Origin: Curtobacterium sp. MCSS17_015
GTDB taxonomy: Bacteria > Actinomycetota > Actinomycetes > Actinomycetales > Microbacteriaceae
Assembly (NCBI RefSeq): GCF_003234265.2
Contig: NZ_CP126256.1
Coordinates: 2,790,001 to 2,854,000, forward strand
DNA length: 64,000 nt
Reading direction: 5' to 3'
Part shown: positions 41,957 to 52,630 of the stretch, one piece after another
Layout: the number at the start of each line of letters is the position of its first letter
Position numbering within the stretch: position 1 is the stretch's first letter
Made by a program: the position numbers and the translations under genes
The notes under the pieces: generated by a model
What the model saw: the letters and a program-made list of their open reading frames with translations, nothing else
The model's database searches: none
Told to the model about the DNA's origin: nothing

Positions 41957-42883
41957 TCAGTTGTTCGCGGCGAGGAGCCAGGCGAGCAGGGCCTTCTGGG
42001 CGTGCAGGCGGTTCTCCGCCTCGTCCCAGATGATGCTGCGCGGTCCGTCGATGACCTCGGCGGTGACCTCGTAGCCGCGGTCGGCGGGCAGGCAGTGCAT
42101 GAACACGGCGTCGTCCGCGGCGTGCGCGAGCAGCTCGTCGTCGACGCGGTACCCGGCGAAGGTCGCGAGCCGCTGCTGCTTCTCGTCCTCCTTGCCCATC
42201 GAGACCCAGGTGTCGGTCACGACGACGTCGGCACCGGCCACCGCGGCCACCGGGTCGGTCACGACGAGCACGGACCCGCCGGTCTCGGCAGCGCGGTGCT
42301 CCGCGTCGGTCACGACCTGCGGTGCGGGCGAGAACGCGACCGGCGATGCGACACGCACGTGCATCCCGGCCGTCGCGCAGGCCAGCAGGTACGACTGCGC
42401 CATGTTGCTCGCGCCGTCGCCGACGAACGCGATCGTCTGCCCGGCCAACGCGCCGCGGTGCTCGCGGATGGTCAGCAGGTCGGCGAGGAGTTGGCACGGG
42501 TGGAAGTCGTCGGACAGTGCGTTCACGACCGGCACCGTGGTGCTCGCCGCCATCTCCTCGAGCCCGGCCTGGCCGTAGGTGCGCCAGACGATCGCCGACA
42601 CCATGCGCTCGAGCACGCGGGCGGTGTCGGTCGGGGTCTCCTTGCCACCGAGCTGGCTGTTCGCGGTCGAGATGATGAGCGGGCTGCCGCCGAGGTCGCT
42701 GATGCCGACGTGGAAGGACACCCGGGTGCGGGTGGACGACTTGTCGAAGATCACGGCGACGCTCTGCGGACCGGCGAGGGGCTTGGCGCCCCACCGGTCG
42801 CGCTTCATCTCGACGGCGAGGTCGAGGATCGCGGACTGCTCGGCCTGGGTCAGGTCGTCGTCCCGGAGGAAGTGGCGGGTCAT
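41957..42883 (-). CDS. argF: Ornithine carbamoyltransferase
   Basis: A 308-residue transcarbamylase that makes citrulline from ornithine and carbamoyl phosphate. The carbamoyl-phosphate loop is SSTRTRVSF, followed by HPCQLLADL and the ornithine-site [10 protein letters not shown]. Length is normal. The ATG overlaps the argD stop by four bases (ATGA). Confidence 0.96.
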   Translation of the reverse strand: MTRHFLRDDDLTQAEQSAILDLAVEMKRDRWGAKPLAGPQSVAVIFDKSSTRTRVSFHVGISDLGGSPLIISTANSQLGGKETPTDTARVLERMVSAIVWRTYGQAGLEEMAASTTVPVVNALSDDFHPCQLLADLLTIREHRGALAGQTIAFVGDGASNMAQSYLLACATAGMHVRVASPVAFSPAPQVVTDAEHRAAETGGSVLVVTDPVAAVAGADVVVTDTWVSMGKEDEKQQRLATFAGYRVDDELLAHAADDAVFMHCLPADRGYEVTAEVIDGPRSIIWDEAENRLHAQKALLAWLLAANN

Positions 42884-44106
42884 GCGGAGGTCTCCTGGTC
42901 GGCGCCCTCGACGGCCGCCATGCTCTGGGCGAGGATCGCGAGGAACGCGTCGATCTCGTCGTCGGACACGATGAGCGGCGGCGCGATGCGCAGGCTTGAC
43001 TCGTTCGGTGGGTTGATGATGAGGCCGCGCTCGAGCGCGGCGGCCGAGACCGCGGCGGCGACCGGGCGACGGAGGCCGACGCCGATGAGCAGGCCGCTCC
43101 CCCGGACCTCCTCCACCAGGTCGGAGCCGAGCGCGGTGATGCCGGCGCGGATGCGCTCGCCCTTGACGACCGCACCGGCCACGAGGTCGGCGCGCTCGAT
43201 CTCCGCGAGCACCGCGTTCGCGACGCGGGTGCCGAGCGGGTTGCCGCCGAAGGTCGAGCCGTGCTGGCCCGCCGAGAACAGGTCGGATGCCCACCCGAAG
43301 GTCACGAGCGCCCCGATCGGGAAGCCGCCGGCGATGCCCTTGGCGACCGTGATCGCGTCCGGGACCACGCCCGTGTTCTGGAAGGCGAACCAGGCTCCGG
43401 TGCGGCCGATGCCCGTCTGGATCTCGTCGAGGATGAGCAGGGCGCCGTGCTGTTCGGTCAGGGTCCGGGCGGCCTGCAGGAAGCCCTCGGGCAGGTCGAC
43501 CACGCCGGCCTCGCCCTTGATCGGCTCGAGGATGAGCGCGGCGACGGTGTCGTCGATCGAGCGCTCGAGTGCCTCGATGGAGGTCTCGATGTGCTCGACG
43601 CCCGGGATCATCGGCAGGAAGTCCTGCTGGAGGGCGGGCTTGCCGGTGAGGGCGAGCGCGCCCATGGTCCGCCCGTGGAACGCCTGCTGCAGCGCGATGA
43701 TGCGCGTCTTGCGACCGTCCTCGCCACGGTTCAGCCGGGCCAACTTGAAGGCCGCCTCGTTCGCCTCCGCCCCGGAGTTGCCGAAGTACACGCGCCCCGC
43801 GTCACCCGCGCCGGAGATCCGCTTGAGGCGTTCCGCGAGCTCGAGCTGCGGCGGGGTGGCGAAGTAGTTCGACACGTGCACGAGCTTCGCGGCCTGGTCG
43901 CTGACCGCCTCGACGAGCGCCGGGTGGGCGTGGCCGAGCGAGTTCACGGCGATGCCGGCGAGGAAGTCGAGGTACTCGTTGCCGTCGACGTCCCACACCC
44001 GGCAGCCCTCACCGCGCTCGAGCATGATCTTCGGCGGGGTCAGGGATCGCATGAGCGACGCCCCGAACCGGTCGTTCCAGGTCTCGGTCTGCGTCTCCGT
44101 GCTCAC
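42880..44106 (-). CDS. argD: Acetylornithine aminotransferase
   Basis: A 408-residue class III PLP aminotransferase for step four of arginine synthesis (and possibly N-succinyl-diaminopimelate in lysine synthesis). The PLP-binding Lys is in ITVAKGIAGGFPIGA, the aspartate holding the pyridine N in LLILDEIQTGIGRTG, and GNSGAEANEAAFKLAR binds phosphate. The GTG start overlaps the argB stop (GTGA); the upstream frame has no suitable start. It is embedded in the coupled arg operon. Confidence 0.95.
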   Translation of the reverse strand: MSTETQTETWNDRFGASLMRSLTPPKIMLERGEGCRVWDVDGNEYLDFLAGIAVNSLGHAHPALVEAVSDQAAKLVHVSNYFATPPQLELAERLKRISGAGDAGRVYFGNSGAEANEAAFKLARLNRGEDGRKTRIIALQQAFHGRTMGALALTGKPALQQDFLPMIPGVEHIETSIEALERSIDDTVAALILEPIKGEAGVVDLPEGFLQAARTLTEQHGALLILDEIQTGIGRTGAWFAFQNTGVVPDAITVAKGIAGGFPIGALVTFGWASDLFSAGQHGSTFGGNPLGTRVANAVLAEIERADLVAGAVVKGERIRAGITALGSDLVEEVRGSGLLIGVGLRRPVAAAVSAAALERGLIINPPNESSLRIAPPLIVSDDEIDAFLAILAQSMAAVEGADQETSA

Positions 44107-45179
44107 CGTGCTGTGCCCTTCTCGTCGTCGTGCTGGATCGTCTGGTCGTCGCCGCGTCGAGCGACGTGCTGACCACCCGGGGCGTCGTCGTGACCGCTGC
44201 CCGGGGCGTGGACCGCCGCGCGTCGGCCGATCTCGGCGTGGGTGTTCTGGTTCTCGGTCCGACGGCTCGGGTCCGGGATGACCTCGGTGCCCGCGCCGCG
44301 GAGCGTGAAGACCTCGAGCAGGATCGAGTGCGGGATGCGGCCGTCGATGATGGTCGCGCCACCGACCCCGCCGACCACGGCGTCGAGGCACGCGGTCATC
44401 TTCGGGATCATGCCGGACTCGAGCGACGGCAGCAGCTGGCGGAGTTCCTCGACCGCGATCAGGTCGATGATCGAGTCGCGGTCCGGCCAGTTGCGGTACA
44501 GCCCGGGCACGTCGGTCAGCATCATCAGCTTCGACGCGTTCAGCGCGATCGCGAGTGCGGCCGCGGCGGCGTCGGCGTTCACGTTGAGCGCCTGGTCCGG
44601 GTGGGCGTCGTCGATCGCGATGCTCGACACCACGGGGATCCGGTCGGCGCGGATCGCCGCGAGGACCCCGGACGGGTCGACGTGCGTGATGTCGCCGACG
44701 TGGCCGAGGTCGAAGTGCTCGCCGTCCACGACGACGCCCTTCTTCTCGCCCGTGAACAACGACCCGCCGTCACCGAACACCCCGACGCCGAGTCCGTCGC
44801 CGTGCTCGTCGATGAGGTCCACGATCTCGCGGTTCACCTCGCCGGCCAGGACGTCGCGGACGACGGTGATCGCCTCGGTCGTGGTGACGCGGTAACCGCC
44901 GCGGAACTCGGACTGGATGCCCTGCTCCTTCAGCGCCGCCGAGATCTGCGGACCGCCGCCGTGCACGACGACCGGGTGCAGGCCGGCGTACCGGAGGTAG
45001 ACCATGTCCTCGGCGAACGCCCGCTTGAGGTCGTCGTTCACCATCGCGTTGCCGCCGAACTTGACGACGACGATCTTGCCCGAGAACCGCTTCAACCACG
45101 GCAGGGACTCGATGAGCGTCGCGGCCTTGACGGTCGCGAGCTCGTGCTCTTCTTCCTTCGAGAGGTCCGCGTCGCTCAT
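44103..45179 (-). CDS. argB: Acetylglutamate kinase with C-terminal extension
   Basis: A 358-residue kinase phosphorylating N-acetylglutamate. KFGGNAMV, HGGGPQIS and the C-terminal LPSLESGMIPKMTACLDAV, where arginine-sensitive family members respond to arginine, are all visible. The family is usually about 300 residues. Here a tail of about 55 residues follows EVIPDPSRR, rich in His, Asp, Gly and Arg and probably disordered. The tail runs exactly to the GTGA overlap with argD, so coupling is preserved. The ATG overlaps the argJ stop by one base. Confidence 0.94.
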   Translation of the reverse strand: MSDADLSKEEEHELATVKAATLIESLPWLKRFSGKIVVVKFGGNAMVNDDLKRAFAEDMVYLRYAGLHPVVVHGGGPQISAALKEQGIQSEFRGGYRVTTTEAITVVRDVLAGEVNREIVDLIDEHGDGLGVGVFGDGGSLFTGEKKGVVVDGEHFDLGHVGDITHVDPSGVLAAIRADRIPVVSSIAIDDAHPDQALNVNADAAAAALAIALNASKLMMLTDVPGLYRNWPDRDSIIDLIAVEELRQLLPSLESGMIPKMTACLDAVVGGVGGATIIDGRIPHSILLEVFTLRGAGTEVIPDPSRRTENQNTHAEIGRRAAVHAPGSGHDDAPGGQHVARRGDDQTIQHDDEKGTAR

Positions 45180-46393
45180 CAGCTGGAGTACGCGCTGTTC
45201 TCGTGGACGTAGTCGTGCGTCAGGTCGTTCGTCAGGATGGTCGCCGAGGACGATCCCACCCCGAGGTCGATGAGCACGTGGGTGTCCCGCGGGGTGAGGT
45301 CGACGGCGTCGCTCGGCTGATCGGGAGCTCCGGCGTGGCAGACCCGGACGCCGTTCATCGAGACGTCGACCGCGTACGGGTCGAACTCGGCGTCGGTCGT
45401 CCCGATCGCCGCGAGGACGCGGCCCCAGTTCGGGTCGTTGCCGAACACGGCTGCCTTGAACAGGTTGTTGCGGGCGACGCTCCGGCCGACCGTGACGGCG
45501 TCGTCCTCGCTCACCGCTCCGACGACCTCGATCGTGATGTCGTGCGCGGCGCCTTCGGCGTCCTGCTGGAGCTGACGCGCCAGGTCCGCGCAGACCGCGG
45601 TCAGGGCCTGCTGGAACTCGTCGGTCCCCGGCGTCGTGCCCGACGCTCCGGAGGACATCAGCACGACGGTGTCGTTCGTCGACATGCAGCCGTCGGAGTC
45701 GACCCGGTCGAAGGTCACCCGCGTGGCCGCACGCAACGCCCGGTCGAGGTCGTCGGACGGCAGAGCGGCGTCCGTGGTGATGACGACGAGCATCGTCGCG
45801 AGGCCCGGTGCGAGCATGCCCGCGCCCTTCGCCATGCCGCCGACGGTCCAGCCGCCTGCCGTCACCACGGACTGCTTCGGCTTGGTGTCGGTCGTCATGA
45901 TCGCGGTCGCGGCGTCCGCGCCCCCGTCGTCGGTGAGGGCGTCGGCCGCGAGCGAGACCCCGCGCAGGACGTTGTCGCGGAACGTCTGGTCGCCGACGCC
46001 GATGAGCCCGGTGGAGCAGACGACGACGTCACCGGCACCCACACCCAGGGCGCCACCGACGGCTTCCGCGGTGAGGTGCGTCGTCTGGAAGCCGAAGGGA
46101 CCCGTGAAGCAGTTCGCGCCTCCCGAGTTGAGCACGACGGCGCGGGCGACACCGTCACCGACCACCTGCCGGGACCAGATGACCGGGTGCGCCTGGGCGC
46201 GGTTCGTGGTGAAGACGGCGGCCACCGCGTCGGACGGACCGTCGTTGACGACGAGCGCGACGTCCGGCCTGCCGCTCGCCTTGAGACCGGCGGTGACACC
46301 GGCCGCGCGGAACCCGGCGGCGGCGGTCACGCCCCGCAGCGCGAGAGCCGGGAGGCCCGTGGTCGGCTCGGACTGGTTGCTGGTGTCGGTCAC
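45179..46393 (-). CDS. argJ: Bifunctional glutamate N-acetyltransferase / ornithine acetyltransferase
   Basis: A 404-residue self-cleaving enzyme that recycles the acetyl group from acetylornithine to glutamate. The autocleavage site is AxML in [12 protein letters not shown], where the Thr becomes the N-terminus of the beta chain. GTGG-type segments (KGAGMLAP) and the C-terminal GNDPNWGR are intact. The GTG start overlaps the argC stop (GTGA). With ArgJ present the acetyl cycle is of the recycling type, so no argE is needed. Confidence 0.95.
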   Translation of the reverse strand: MTDTSNQSEPTTGLPALALRGVTAAAGFRAAGVTAGLKASGRPDVALVVNDGPSDAVAAVFTTNRAQAHPVIWSRQVVGDGVARAVVLNSGGANCFTGPFGFQTTHLTAEAVGGALGVGAGDVVVCSTGLIGVGDQTFRDNVLRGVSLAADALTDDGGADAATAIMTTDTKPKQSVVTAGGWTVGGMAKGAGMLAPGLATMLVVITTDAALPSDDLDRALRAATRVTFDRVDSDGCMSTNDTVVLMSSGASGTTPGTDEFQQALTAVCADLARQLQQDAEGAAHDITIEVVGAVSEDDAVTVGRSVARNNLFKAAVFGNDPNWGRVLAAIGTTDAEFDPYAVDVSMNGVRVCHAGAPDQPSDAVDLTPRDTHVLIDLGVGSSSATILTNDLTHDYVHENSAYSS

Positions 46394-47487
46394 GGGGCGA
46401 CTCCGTCCACGCTGAGGCCGAGGGTCTCGGGGAACCCGAGCGCGATGTTCGCGGACTGGACGGCGGCACCGCCGGTCCCCTTGGCGAGGTTGTCGAGCGC
46501 GGTCACCGCGACCACGCGGCCGGCGGCCTCGTCGACCGCGATGCCGACGAGCGCGGTGTTGGCCCCGATCGTGTCGGCCACACGGGGGAAGACGCCCTCG
46601 GGCAGGAGGTGCACGAAGGGCTCGTCGGCGTAGGCCTGCTCCCACGCGAGGCGCACGTCGTGCGCGGTGACCCCCGGAGCGAGGCGAGCCGTCGTGGTGG
46701 CGAGGATGCCACGGGCCATCGGCACCAGGACGGGCGTGAACGAGACGCGGACGTCGGAAGCACCGGCCACGCGCAGGTTCTGCTGGATCTCCGGGACGTG
46801 CCGGTGCTTCCCGCCGACCGCGTAGGCACTGGCGGAGCCCATGATCTCGGCCGCGAGGTACGTGGGCTCGAGCTTCTTGCCGGCACCACTCGGGCCGACG
46901 CTGAGGACCGCGACGACGTCGTCCGACTCGACGAGACCGGCCTGCACGCCGGGCTGGATGCCGAGGGTGATCGCCGTGACGTTGCACCCGGGCACGGCGA
47001 TCCGCTTCGTGGCGGCGAGCTCGGTGCGCTGCCGTCCCTGCGGCACGATGTCGTCGACGTCCCGCCACTCGTCGGCAGCACCCGGAGCCGGCGGGGCGTG
47101 CAGGAGTTCCGGGAGACCGTAGGTCCACGCCCCGTGGTACTCGCCACCGTAGAAGGCGGCCCACGCGTTCTCGTCCGTCAGGCGGTGGTCTGCACCACAG
47201 TCCACGACGAGGGTGTCCGCGTCGAGCTCGGCCGTGATCGCGCCCGACTGGCCGTGCGGCAGGGCGAGGAACACCACGTCGTGCCCACGGAGGTTCTCCG
47301 GGGTCGTCTCCACGAGGGTCAGGTGCGCGAGCGACCGCAGGTGCGGCTGCGTCGCGATCAGCGGCTGTCCGGCGTTCGAGAACGCCGTCACCGTCCTGAC
47401 GTCGAACTCGGGATGAGCGGAGAGGATGCGCAGCAACTCGCCACCCGCGTAGCCGCTGGCTCCCGCCACGGCGACGGATACGGACAT
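46390..47487 (-). CDS. argC: N-acetyl-gamma-glutamyl-phosphate reductase
   Basis: A 365-residue NADPH-dependent reductase, first gene of the arg operon. The Rossmann motif [13 protein letters not shown] is at 8-20, and the catalytic Cys is in [11 protein letters not shown]. The active-site His lies in [12 protein letters not shown]. The ATG follows a GGTGGAACCC sequence with weak Shine-Dalgarno match. The 73 bp between pheT and argC show no recognisable ARG box. Confidence 0.95.
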   Translation of the reverse strand: MSVSVAVAGASGYAGGELLRILSAHPEFDVRTVTAFSNAGQPLIATQPHLRSLAHLTLVETTPENLRGHDVVFLALPHGQSGAITAELDADTLVVDCGADHRLTDENAWAAFYGGEYHGAWTYGLPELLHAPPAPGAADEWRDVDDIVPQGRQRTELAATKRIAVPGCNVTAITLGIQPGVQAGLVESDDVVAVLSVGPSGAGKKLEPTYLAAEIMGSASAYAVGGKHRHVPEIQQNLRVAGASDVRVSFTPVLVPMARGILATTTARLAPGVTAHDVRLAWEQAYADEPFVHLLPEGVFPRVADTIGANTALVGIAVDEAAGRVVAVTALDNLAKGTGGAAVQSANIALGFPETLGLSVDGVAP

Positions 47488-47560
47488 GGGTTCCACCTTT
47501 GGTCGGACTGTTCGTCGAGAGAGTCGGAGGCGGCGACCCCGGGCGGTGATCCGTCGTGGA

Positions 47561-50053
47561 TCAGTCGCGCAGGGTCGCCCCGAATCGCTCGCCGGCACGT
47601 CGGACGGCGCCGTCACGGGCCTCGGAGGCCTCGGCAGCGGTCAGCGTGCGGTCCGTGGCACGGAAGCGCAGGGCGAACGTCAGGGACTTCTGTCCCTCGT
47701 CCACGCCGGCACCCCGGTAGTCATCCACGAGCCGAGCATACTCCAACAGCTCTCCGGCACCAGAGCGGACCGCGGCCAGTACGTCACCGGCGGGGACCGC
47801 CACGTCGACCACGAGGGAGAGGTCCTGCGTCGCCGCGGGGTAGGAGACGATCGCCGCCACGTCCACGACATCGGGGGCCGCGCCGACGAGGGCGTCGAGG
47901 TCGAGCTCGACGACCGCCACCACCCGCGGGAGGTCGGCGTCGGCCGCGCGCTCCGGCAGCAGTTCGCCCGCGACACCGACGACGGTCCCGCCGACGAGCA
48001 GCGCGGCAGCACGACCGGGGTGCAGCGACGGGTGGCTGGTCTGCGCGACCGACAGCTCGACGCCGACCGCCCAGGCGACGGTCCGCGCGACGTCGAGGGC
48101 GTCCGCGATGCCGAACGGCTCCGGCGCGGTGCCCGGCTGCTTGACGACGGCGTTGCCGAGGAGCAGGGCGCTCACGTGGAACGGCTGCGGCGGCAGGGCG
48201 GCGTCGAGGGCCGCGAGGGTCTCGACGGACGGCCGTTGCGCTCCCACGGGTACGTCGGTCGTCCCGAGCTGGACGCCCTCCTCGGGCAGGAACACGCGGG
48301 ACGTCTCGTACACGGCGACGTCGACGAGTCCGCGAGACACGTTGCGCCGTGCGACGTCGACGAGGGCCGGCACGCCGCTGCGACGCAGGTGGTCCTGCGC
48401 GCTGTCGAGCGCGTTCGCGAGCACGACGCTCGGACCGCCGGCCGGGTCGATGCCGGGGTAGGCGGCAGCGGTCGTCGCGGAGACGAAGGGCGCGGTGACG
48501 ACCTCGGTCAGCCCGGCGGCGGCCAGCGCGGCGGACACCCGCCGGCGCGCCTGCTGGTGCCGGGTGAGGCCACGGCCGGGCGGTGCGACGGGCAGGACGC
48601 TCGGGATGCGGTCGTAGCCGACGACACGGGCGATCTCCTCGACCAGCGAGACGTCGTCGCCCAGGTCGGGGCGCCACGTCGGCGGGGTGACGGCGAGCAC
48701 GTCGCCGTCGAGGTCCACCGTGGCACCGATCGCCCGGAGGGTGTCGAGCACCTCGGCGTCGGTGTACTCGACACCGATGAGCTCGGCGGCCCGGGCGAGA
48801 CGCATCGTCACGGTCGCACGCGGCGTCTCGTCGACCAGGGTCGATCCGAGCGCGTCCGGCGTCCCACCGGCGAGGTCGACGAGGAGTTCGACCGCGCGGT
48901 TCGCCGCGGCCTCGGCGACGAGCGGGTCGACGCCACGCTCGAAGCGCCGCGAGGCCTCGCTCGGGAGCTTGTGGCGGCGCGCGGTGCGCGCGATCGAGAC
49001 CTGGTCGAAGCCGGCGGCCTCGATGAGGACGTCGGCGGTCCCCGCGGTGATCTCGGTGCGGGCACCGCCCATCACGCCCGCCAGCCCGACGGCGCCCGCG
49101 TCGTCCGCGATGACGAGGTCCTCGGTGTCGAGCGCCCGCTCGACGTCGTCGAGGGTGGTCAGGCGCTCGCCGGCCGTGGCGCGACGGACCGTCAGCCCGC
49201 CCTGCACCGTCGCGAGGTCGTACCCGTGCAACGGCTGGCCCAGTTCGAACATGACGTAGTTCGTGATGTCCACGGGCAGTGAGATGGAGCGCACACCGGC
49301 CAGGCTCAGACGTGCGACCATCCAGGCCGGAGTCGGTCGGGACGCGTCGATCCCACGGACGACACGGGTGACGAAGGTGTGCGCGCCGACACGACCGCGG
49401 ATCGGGGCGGCGTCGTCGATGGTCACCGGGAAGCCCTCGCCCGTGCGCGGCAGGACGCGATCGGCCGGGTCCGAGAAGGTCGCACCGGTGGCGTGCGCGT
49501 ACTCGCGGGCGACACCGCGCATGCTCATCGCGTAACCGCGGTCGGGCGTCACGTTGATCTCGACCGCGGCGTCGTCGAGACCGAGCAGTGCGATGGCGTT
49601 CGCACCGACCTCGGGCTCCATCCCGAGGTCGGCGAAGCGCAGGATGCCGTCGTGCTCGTCGCCGAGCCCGAGTTCACGAGCGGAGGCGATCATGCCGTCC
49701 GACACGTGGCCGTAGGTCTTGCGCGCGGCGATCGGGAACGGACCGGGGAGCACGGCGCCGGGGAGCGTCACGACCACGAGGTCGCCGACGTCGAAGTTGT
49801 GGGCACCGCAGACGATGCCGCGGGGCTCGGGCTCGCCGACGTCCACCTGGCACCAGTTGATCGTCTTGCCGTTCTTCTGCGGCTCCGGCACGCGCTCGAG
49901 CACCCGACCGACCACGACGGGGCCGGTCAGGTCGAAGGTGTGCACGGCTTCCTCCTCGAAGCCGACCGACACCAGTGCGGCGTGGACGTGCTCGAGGGAG
50001 ACGTCGTCGGGGAGGTCGACGGACTCGCCGAGCCAGCGGAGTGGGACGCGCAT
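47561..50053 (-). CDS. pheT: Phenylalanyl-tRNA synthetase beta subunit
   Basis: An 830-residue beta chain of the alpha2-beta2 enzyme. The N-terminal EMAP-like tRNA-binding domain (about 40-150: [22 protein letters not shown]) is followed by the B3/B4 editing region, the B5 DNA-binding-like domain, the catalytic-like core ([15 protein letters not shown]) and the C-terminal ferredoxin-fold anticodon-binding domain ([14 protein letters not shown]). Length is normal. The ATG overlaps the pheS stop by one base (TGATG), which couples subunit synthesis. Confidence 0.96.
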   Translation of the reverse strand: MRVPLRWLGESVDLPDDVSLEHVHAALVSVGFEEEAVHTFDLTGPVVVGRVLERVPEPQKNGKTINWCQVDVGEPEPRGIVCGAHNFDVGDLVVVTLPGAVLPGPFPIAARKTYGHVSDGMIASARELGLGDEHDGILRFADLGMEPEVGANAIALLGLDDAAVEINVTPDRGYAMSMRGVAREYAHATGATFSDPADRVLPRTGEGFPVTIDDAAPIRGRVGAHTFVTRVVRGIDASRPTPAWMVARLSLAGVRSISLPVDITNYVMFELGQPLHGYDLATVQGGLTVRRATAGERLTTLDDVERALDTEDLVIADDAGAVGLAGVMGGARTEITAGTADVLIEAAGFDQVSIARTARRHKLPSEASRRFERGVDPLVAEAAANRAVELLVDLAGGTPDALGSTLVDETPRATVTMRLARAAELIGVEYTDAEVLDTLRAIGATVDLDGDVLAVTPPTWRPDLGDDVSLVEEIARVVGYDRIPSVLPVAPPGRGLTRHQQARRRVSAALAAAGLTEVVTAPFVSATTAAAYPGIDPAGGPSVVLANALDSAQDHLRRSGVPALVDVARRNVSRGLVDVAVYETSRVFLPEEGVQLGTTDVPVGAQRPSVETLAALDAALPPQPFHVSALLLGNAVVKQPGTAPEPFGIADALDVARTVAWAVGVELSVAQTSHPSLHPGRAAALLVGGTVVGVAGELLPERAADADLPRVVAVVELDLDALVGAAPDVVDVAAIVSYPAATQDLSLVVDVAVPAGDVLAAVRSGAGELLEYARLVDDYRGAGVDEGQKSLTFALRFRATDRTLTAAEASEARDGAVRRAGERFGATLRD

Positions 50054-51093
50054 CAGACCACCGTTCCGAACTGCTGCGAGAAGCGGATGTCGCCCTCGAG
50101 GAAGTCACGCATGTCGTTCAGGCCGTTGCGGAACTGGAGCGTCCGCTCGATGCCCATGCCGAAGGCGAAGCCCTGGTACTCGTCCGGGTCGATGCCGGCC
50201 GCACGGAGGACGTTCGGGTTCACCATGCCGCAGCCACCCCATTCGACCCACCGCGCGCCGCCCTTGGCGTTCGGCTGCCAGACGTCCATCTCGGCGCTCG
50301 GCTCGGTGAACGGGAAGTAGTTGGGGCGCAGGCGGATCTGCGCTTCGGCGCCGAACACCTGGCGCGCGAAATGCTCGAGCGTGCCACGCAGGTGCGCCAT
50401 GGTCAGGCCCTTGTCGATGGCGATGCCCTCGACCTGGGTGAAGACCGGCAGGTGCGTGGCGTCGAGTTCGTCGGCACGGTAGACCCGCCCCGGAGCGATC
50501 ACGTAGAGCGGGAGCTCACGGGACAACAGGGAACGCACCTGCACCGGCGAGGTGTGCGTGCGCATGAGCAGGTGCCGGTCGAGCGGCTCGACGAAGACCG
50601 TGTCCGCCATCGCCCGTGCCGGGTGGTCCTGGTCGAAGTTCAGCGCGTCGAAGTTGAACCACTCGTGTTCGAGTTCGGGGCCTTCGGCGACCTCCCACCC
50701 CATCCCCACGAAGATGTCGGCGACGGTCTCGTTGAGGAGCGAGAGCGGGTGGCGCGAACCGGGCGTCCGTCGCGACGGCAGGGCCGTGACGTCCACGCGC
50801 TCCGACTCGAGCCGCGCGCGCTCTTCGGCCTCGGCCAGCACGGATTCCTGCGCCGCGACGGCCTGGTTCACCCGGCCACGGGCCTGACCGACGAGCTTGC
50901 CCGCGGCGGCCTTCTGCTCCGGCGGGACGCTGCGCATCGACGCGTTCATCCGGGCGAGCGTCGACTGCTCACCGGTGTGCTCGGCACGGGCCTGCTTCAG
51001 CTCCGCGACGGTGGTCGCGGCGTGGACGGCGGCCAGGGCCGCGTCCACGGCGTCGGCGACCGCCGATTCGCTGATCTCGAGAGGTTCTGACAC
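50053..51093 (-). CDS. pheS: Phenylalanyl-tRNA synthetase alpha subunit
   Basis: A 346-residue class II synthetase chain. The N-terminal coiled-coil (about 10-90) binds tRNA-Phe; the catalytic core has HPLSLLNETVADIF, FDALNFDQDHPAR (motif 1), RVYRADELDATHLPVF (motif 2) and GFAFGMGIERTL (motif 3). A GTG at 51093 is taken as the start because TAGGCT, a -10-type hexamer, sits eight bases upstream, suggesting a leaderless mRNA; a TTG three codons earlier (51102) is possible. It leads the pheST operon. Confidence 0.94.
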   Translation of the reverse strand: MSEPLEISESAVADAVDAALAAVHAATTVAELKQARAEHTGEQSTLARMNASMRSVPPEQKAAAGKLVGQARGRVNQAVAAQESVLAEAEERARLESERVDVTALPSRRTPGSRHPLSLLNETVADIFVGMGWEVAEGPELEHEWFNFDALNFDQDHPARAMADTVFVEPLDRHLLMRTHTSPVQVRSLLSRELPLYVIAPGRVYRADELDATHLPVFTQVEGIAIDKGLTMAHLRGTLEHFARQVFGAEAQIRLRPNYFPFTEPSAEMDVWQPNAKGGARWVEWGGCGMVNPNVLRAAGIDPDEYQGFAFGMGIERTLQFRNGLNDMRDFLEGDIRFSQQFGTVV

Positions 51094-51100
51094 GAGAGCC

Positions 51101-51240
51101 AAGCCTACCGGCCGATGGGATACCGCCGTCCTGCACCGATCGGACGGTCCCCACGCGTCGCGGACCCCGCGGAGCGACGTGTCGGCCGAGGCCGCGGGGA
51201 GGGACGTGTCGGCCGAGCCGCGAGGAGGGTCGTCGCGCCG
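51101..51240 (-). promoter_or_regulatory. pheST promoter region
   Basis: On the minus strand TAGGCT (51102-51107) fits a -10 and is followed eight bases later by the GTG of pheS. The 147 bp between tsnR and pheS hold two GACGTGTCGGCCGAG copies (about 51176-51190 and 51203-51217), a short direct repeat. I see no T-box or attenuator with Phe codons. Confidence 0.4.
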
Positions 51241-52098
51241 TCAGTCCGTGGCCGTGGCGGGACCGGTCCGCTGGGCGAACGCGCTCTCGTACAGGCACAC
51301 CGAGGCCGCCGTCGCCAGGTTCATCGACTCCGCGCGACCGTAGATCGGGACCTTCACCGCACGGTCGACGAGCGCCAGGTCCTCTGCCGTCAGCCCCCGC
51401 GCCTCGTTGCCGAACACCCACACGGTCGGTCCGTCGAGCATGCCGTCGGCCCGCACGTCCGGCAGGTCGTCGCCGGAGACGTCGGCCGCCAGGATCGTGT
51501 ACCCGAGGCCGCGGGCACGTTCGATCGCGTCCGCCAGGGTCACGCCGACGGAGACCGGCACGTGGAAGAGCGAACCGGTGGTCGAACGGACGACCTTCGG
51601 GTTGTACGGGTCGACGCTGCGACCCGTGAGCACCACGGCGTCCGCACCCGCGGAGTCCGCCGCGCGGATGATGGTGCCGGCGTTGCCCGGGTCGCGGACC
51701 TCCTCGAGGATCGCGACCAGTCCGGGCAGGGCGTCCGACCCGTCGGCGTCGGCACGGGCGCCCGCGCGGGCGTCCGGGAAGACGTCCTTCACCGACGTCG
51801 GGAACTGTTGGCACACCGCGACGACACCCTGCGGGGTCACCGTGTCGGCCATCGCGTCGAGCACCTGTTCCGTCACGAACCAGGTGTCGACCGGCGCGTC
51901 GTCCAGACCGTGGCGCGCCGCCGCGGTCGGTGTCACGTACAGCTCGCGGAGCAACTCGGGGCGGTACTCGATCGCCTCGCGCACGGCCTGCGGCCCCTCG
52001 AGCAGGAACAGTCCGGTCTCGGCACGGACGTCCTTCTTGGCCAGGGCAGCGACGGCCTTGACGCGGCCGGCACGGGGGTTCTCGAGGAGATCGCTCAC
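51241..52098 (-). CDS. SpoU-family rRNA/tRNA 2'-O-methyltransferase (TsnR-like)
   Basis: A 285-residue SPOUT methyltransferase. The N-terminal substrate-binding domain (LLEGPQAVREAIE) precedes the knot domain with motif 1 DPGNAGTIIRAADSAG, motif 2 WVFGNEARGL and motif 3 IPIYGRAESMNLATAASVCLYE. An acidic insertion with Asp/Ala (about 107-118) lies between. Most relatives at this locus methylate 23S rRNA and are annotated TsnR or RNA methyltransferase. It starts with GTG and lies downstream of rplT, from which a hairpin separates it. Confidence 0.88.
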   Translation of the reverse strand: MSDLLENPRAGRVKAVAALAKKDVRAETGLFLLEGPQAVREAIEYRPELLRELYVTPTAAARHGLDDAPVDTWFVTEQVLDAMADTVTPQGVVAVCQQFPTSVKDVFPDARAGARADADGSDALPGLVAILEEVRDPGNAGTIIRAADSAGADAVVLTGRSVDPYNPKVVRSTTGSLFHVPVSVGVTLADAIERARGLGYTILAADVSGDDLPDVRADGMLDGPTVWVFGNEARGLTAEDLALVDRAVKVPIYGRAESMNLATAASVCLYESAFAQRTGPATATD

Positions 52099-52168
52099 GT
52101 GCCCAGTCTAGGAACGACGCGACGGCGACCCCGCACCGGTGTGCGGTCGGCCGTGCCCGGGGACGACG

Positions 52169-52200
52169 GAACCCCCACTCCCGGAGGAGTGGGGGTTCCG
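52169..52200 (-). terminator. Terminator after rplT
   Basis: GGAACCCCCACTCC, loop CGGA, GGAGTGGGGGTTCC: a perfect 14-bp stem 17 bases after the rplT stop, ending the infC-rpmI-rplT transcript. Confidence 0.85.
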
Positions 52201-52217
52201 GTGCACGGCGACGTGGC

Positions 52218-52601
52218 TCAGGCGGCCTTCGGCGCCGAGGTGTCGGCCGGCAGGGCCTTCTTGGCGGTCTCGACGAGCGCCGCGAACGTCTCGGCGTTGT
52301 TCACAGCGAGGTCCGCGAGGATGCGACGGTCGACCTCGACGCCGGCCAGGTTGAGACCCTGGATGAGGCGGTTGTAGGTCAGGCCGTTCGCACGCGAGGC
52401 AGCGTTGATGCGCTGGATCCAGAGGCGACGGAACTCGCCCTTCTTCGCGTGACGGTCGCGGTACGCGTAGACGAGGGAGTGGGTGACCTGCTCCTTCGCC
52501 TTGCGGTACAGGCGCGAACGCTGGCCGCGGTAGCCCTCGGCGCGCTCGAGGATGACGCGGCGCTTCTTGGCGGCGTTGACCGCTCTCTTCACTCTTGCCA
52601 T
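52218..52601 (-). CDS. rplT: 50S ribosomal protein L20
   Basis: A 127-residue primary 23S rRNA-binding protein needed early in 50S assembly. The start [15 protein letters not shown] and the segments [17 protein letters not shown] and [15 protein letters not shown] are highly conserved. It carries a short alanine/proline tail. It follows rpmI by 29 bases and is the last gene of the operon. L20 often represses this operon. Confidence 0.97.
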   Translation of the reverse strand: MARVKRAVNAAKKRRVILERAEGYRGQRSRLYRKAKEQVTHSLVYAYRDRHAKKGEFRRLWIQRINAASRANGLTYNRLIQGLNLAGVEVDRRILADLAVNNAETFAALVETAKKALPADTSAPKAA

Positions 52602-52630
52602 TGATCTGTTCCTTTACGTTCCGGGACGGC

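Noticed and set aside
51094..51240. T-box or Phe leader peptide for pheST
   Set aside because: No T-box consensus (TGGNACC), no run of Phe codons and a probable leaderless start.
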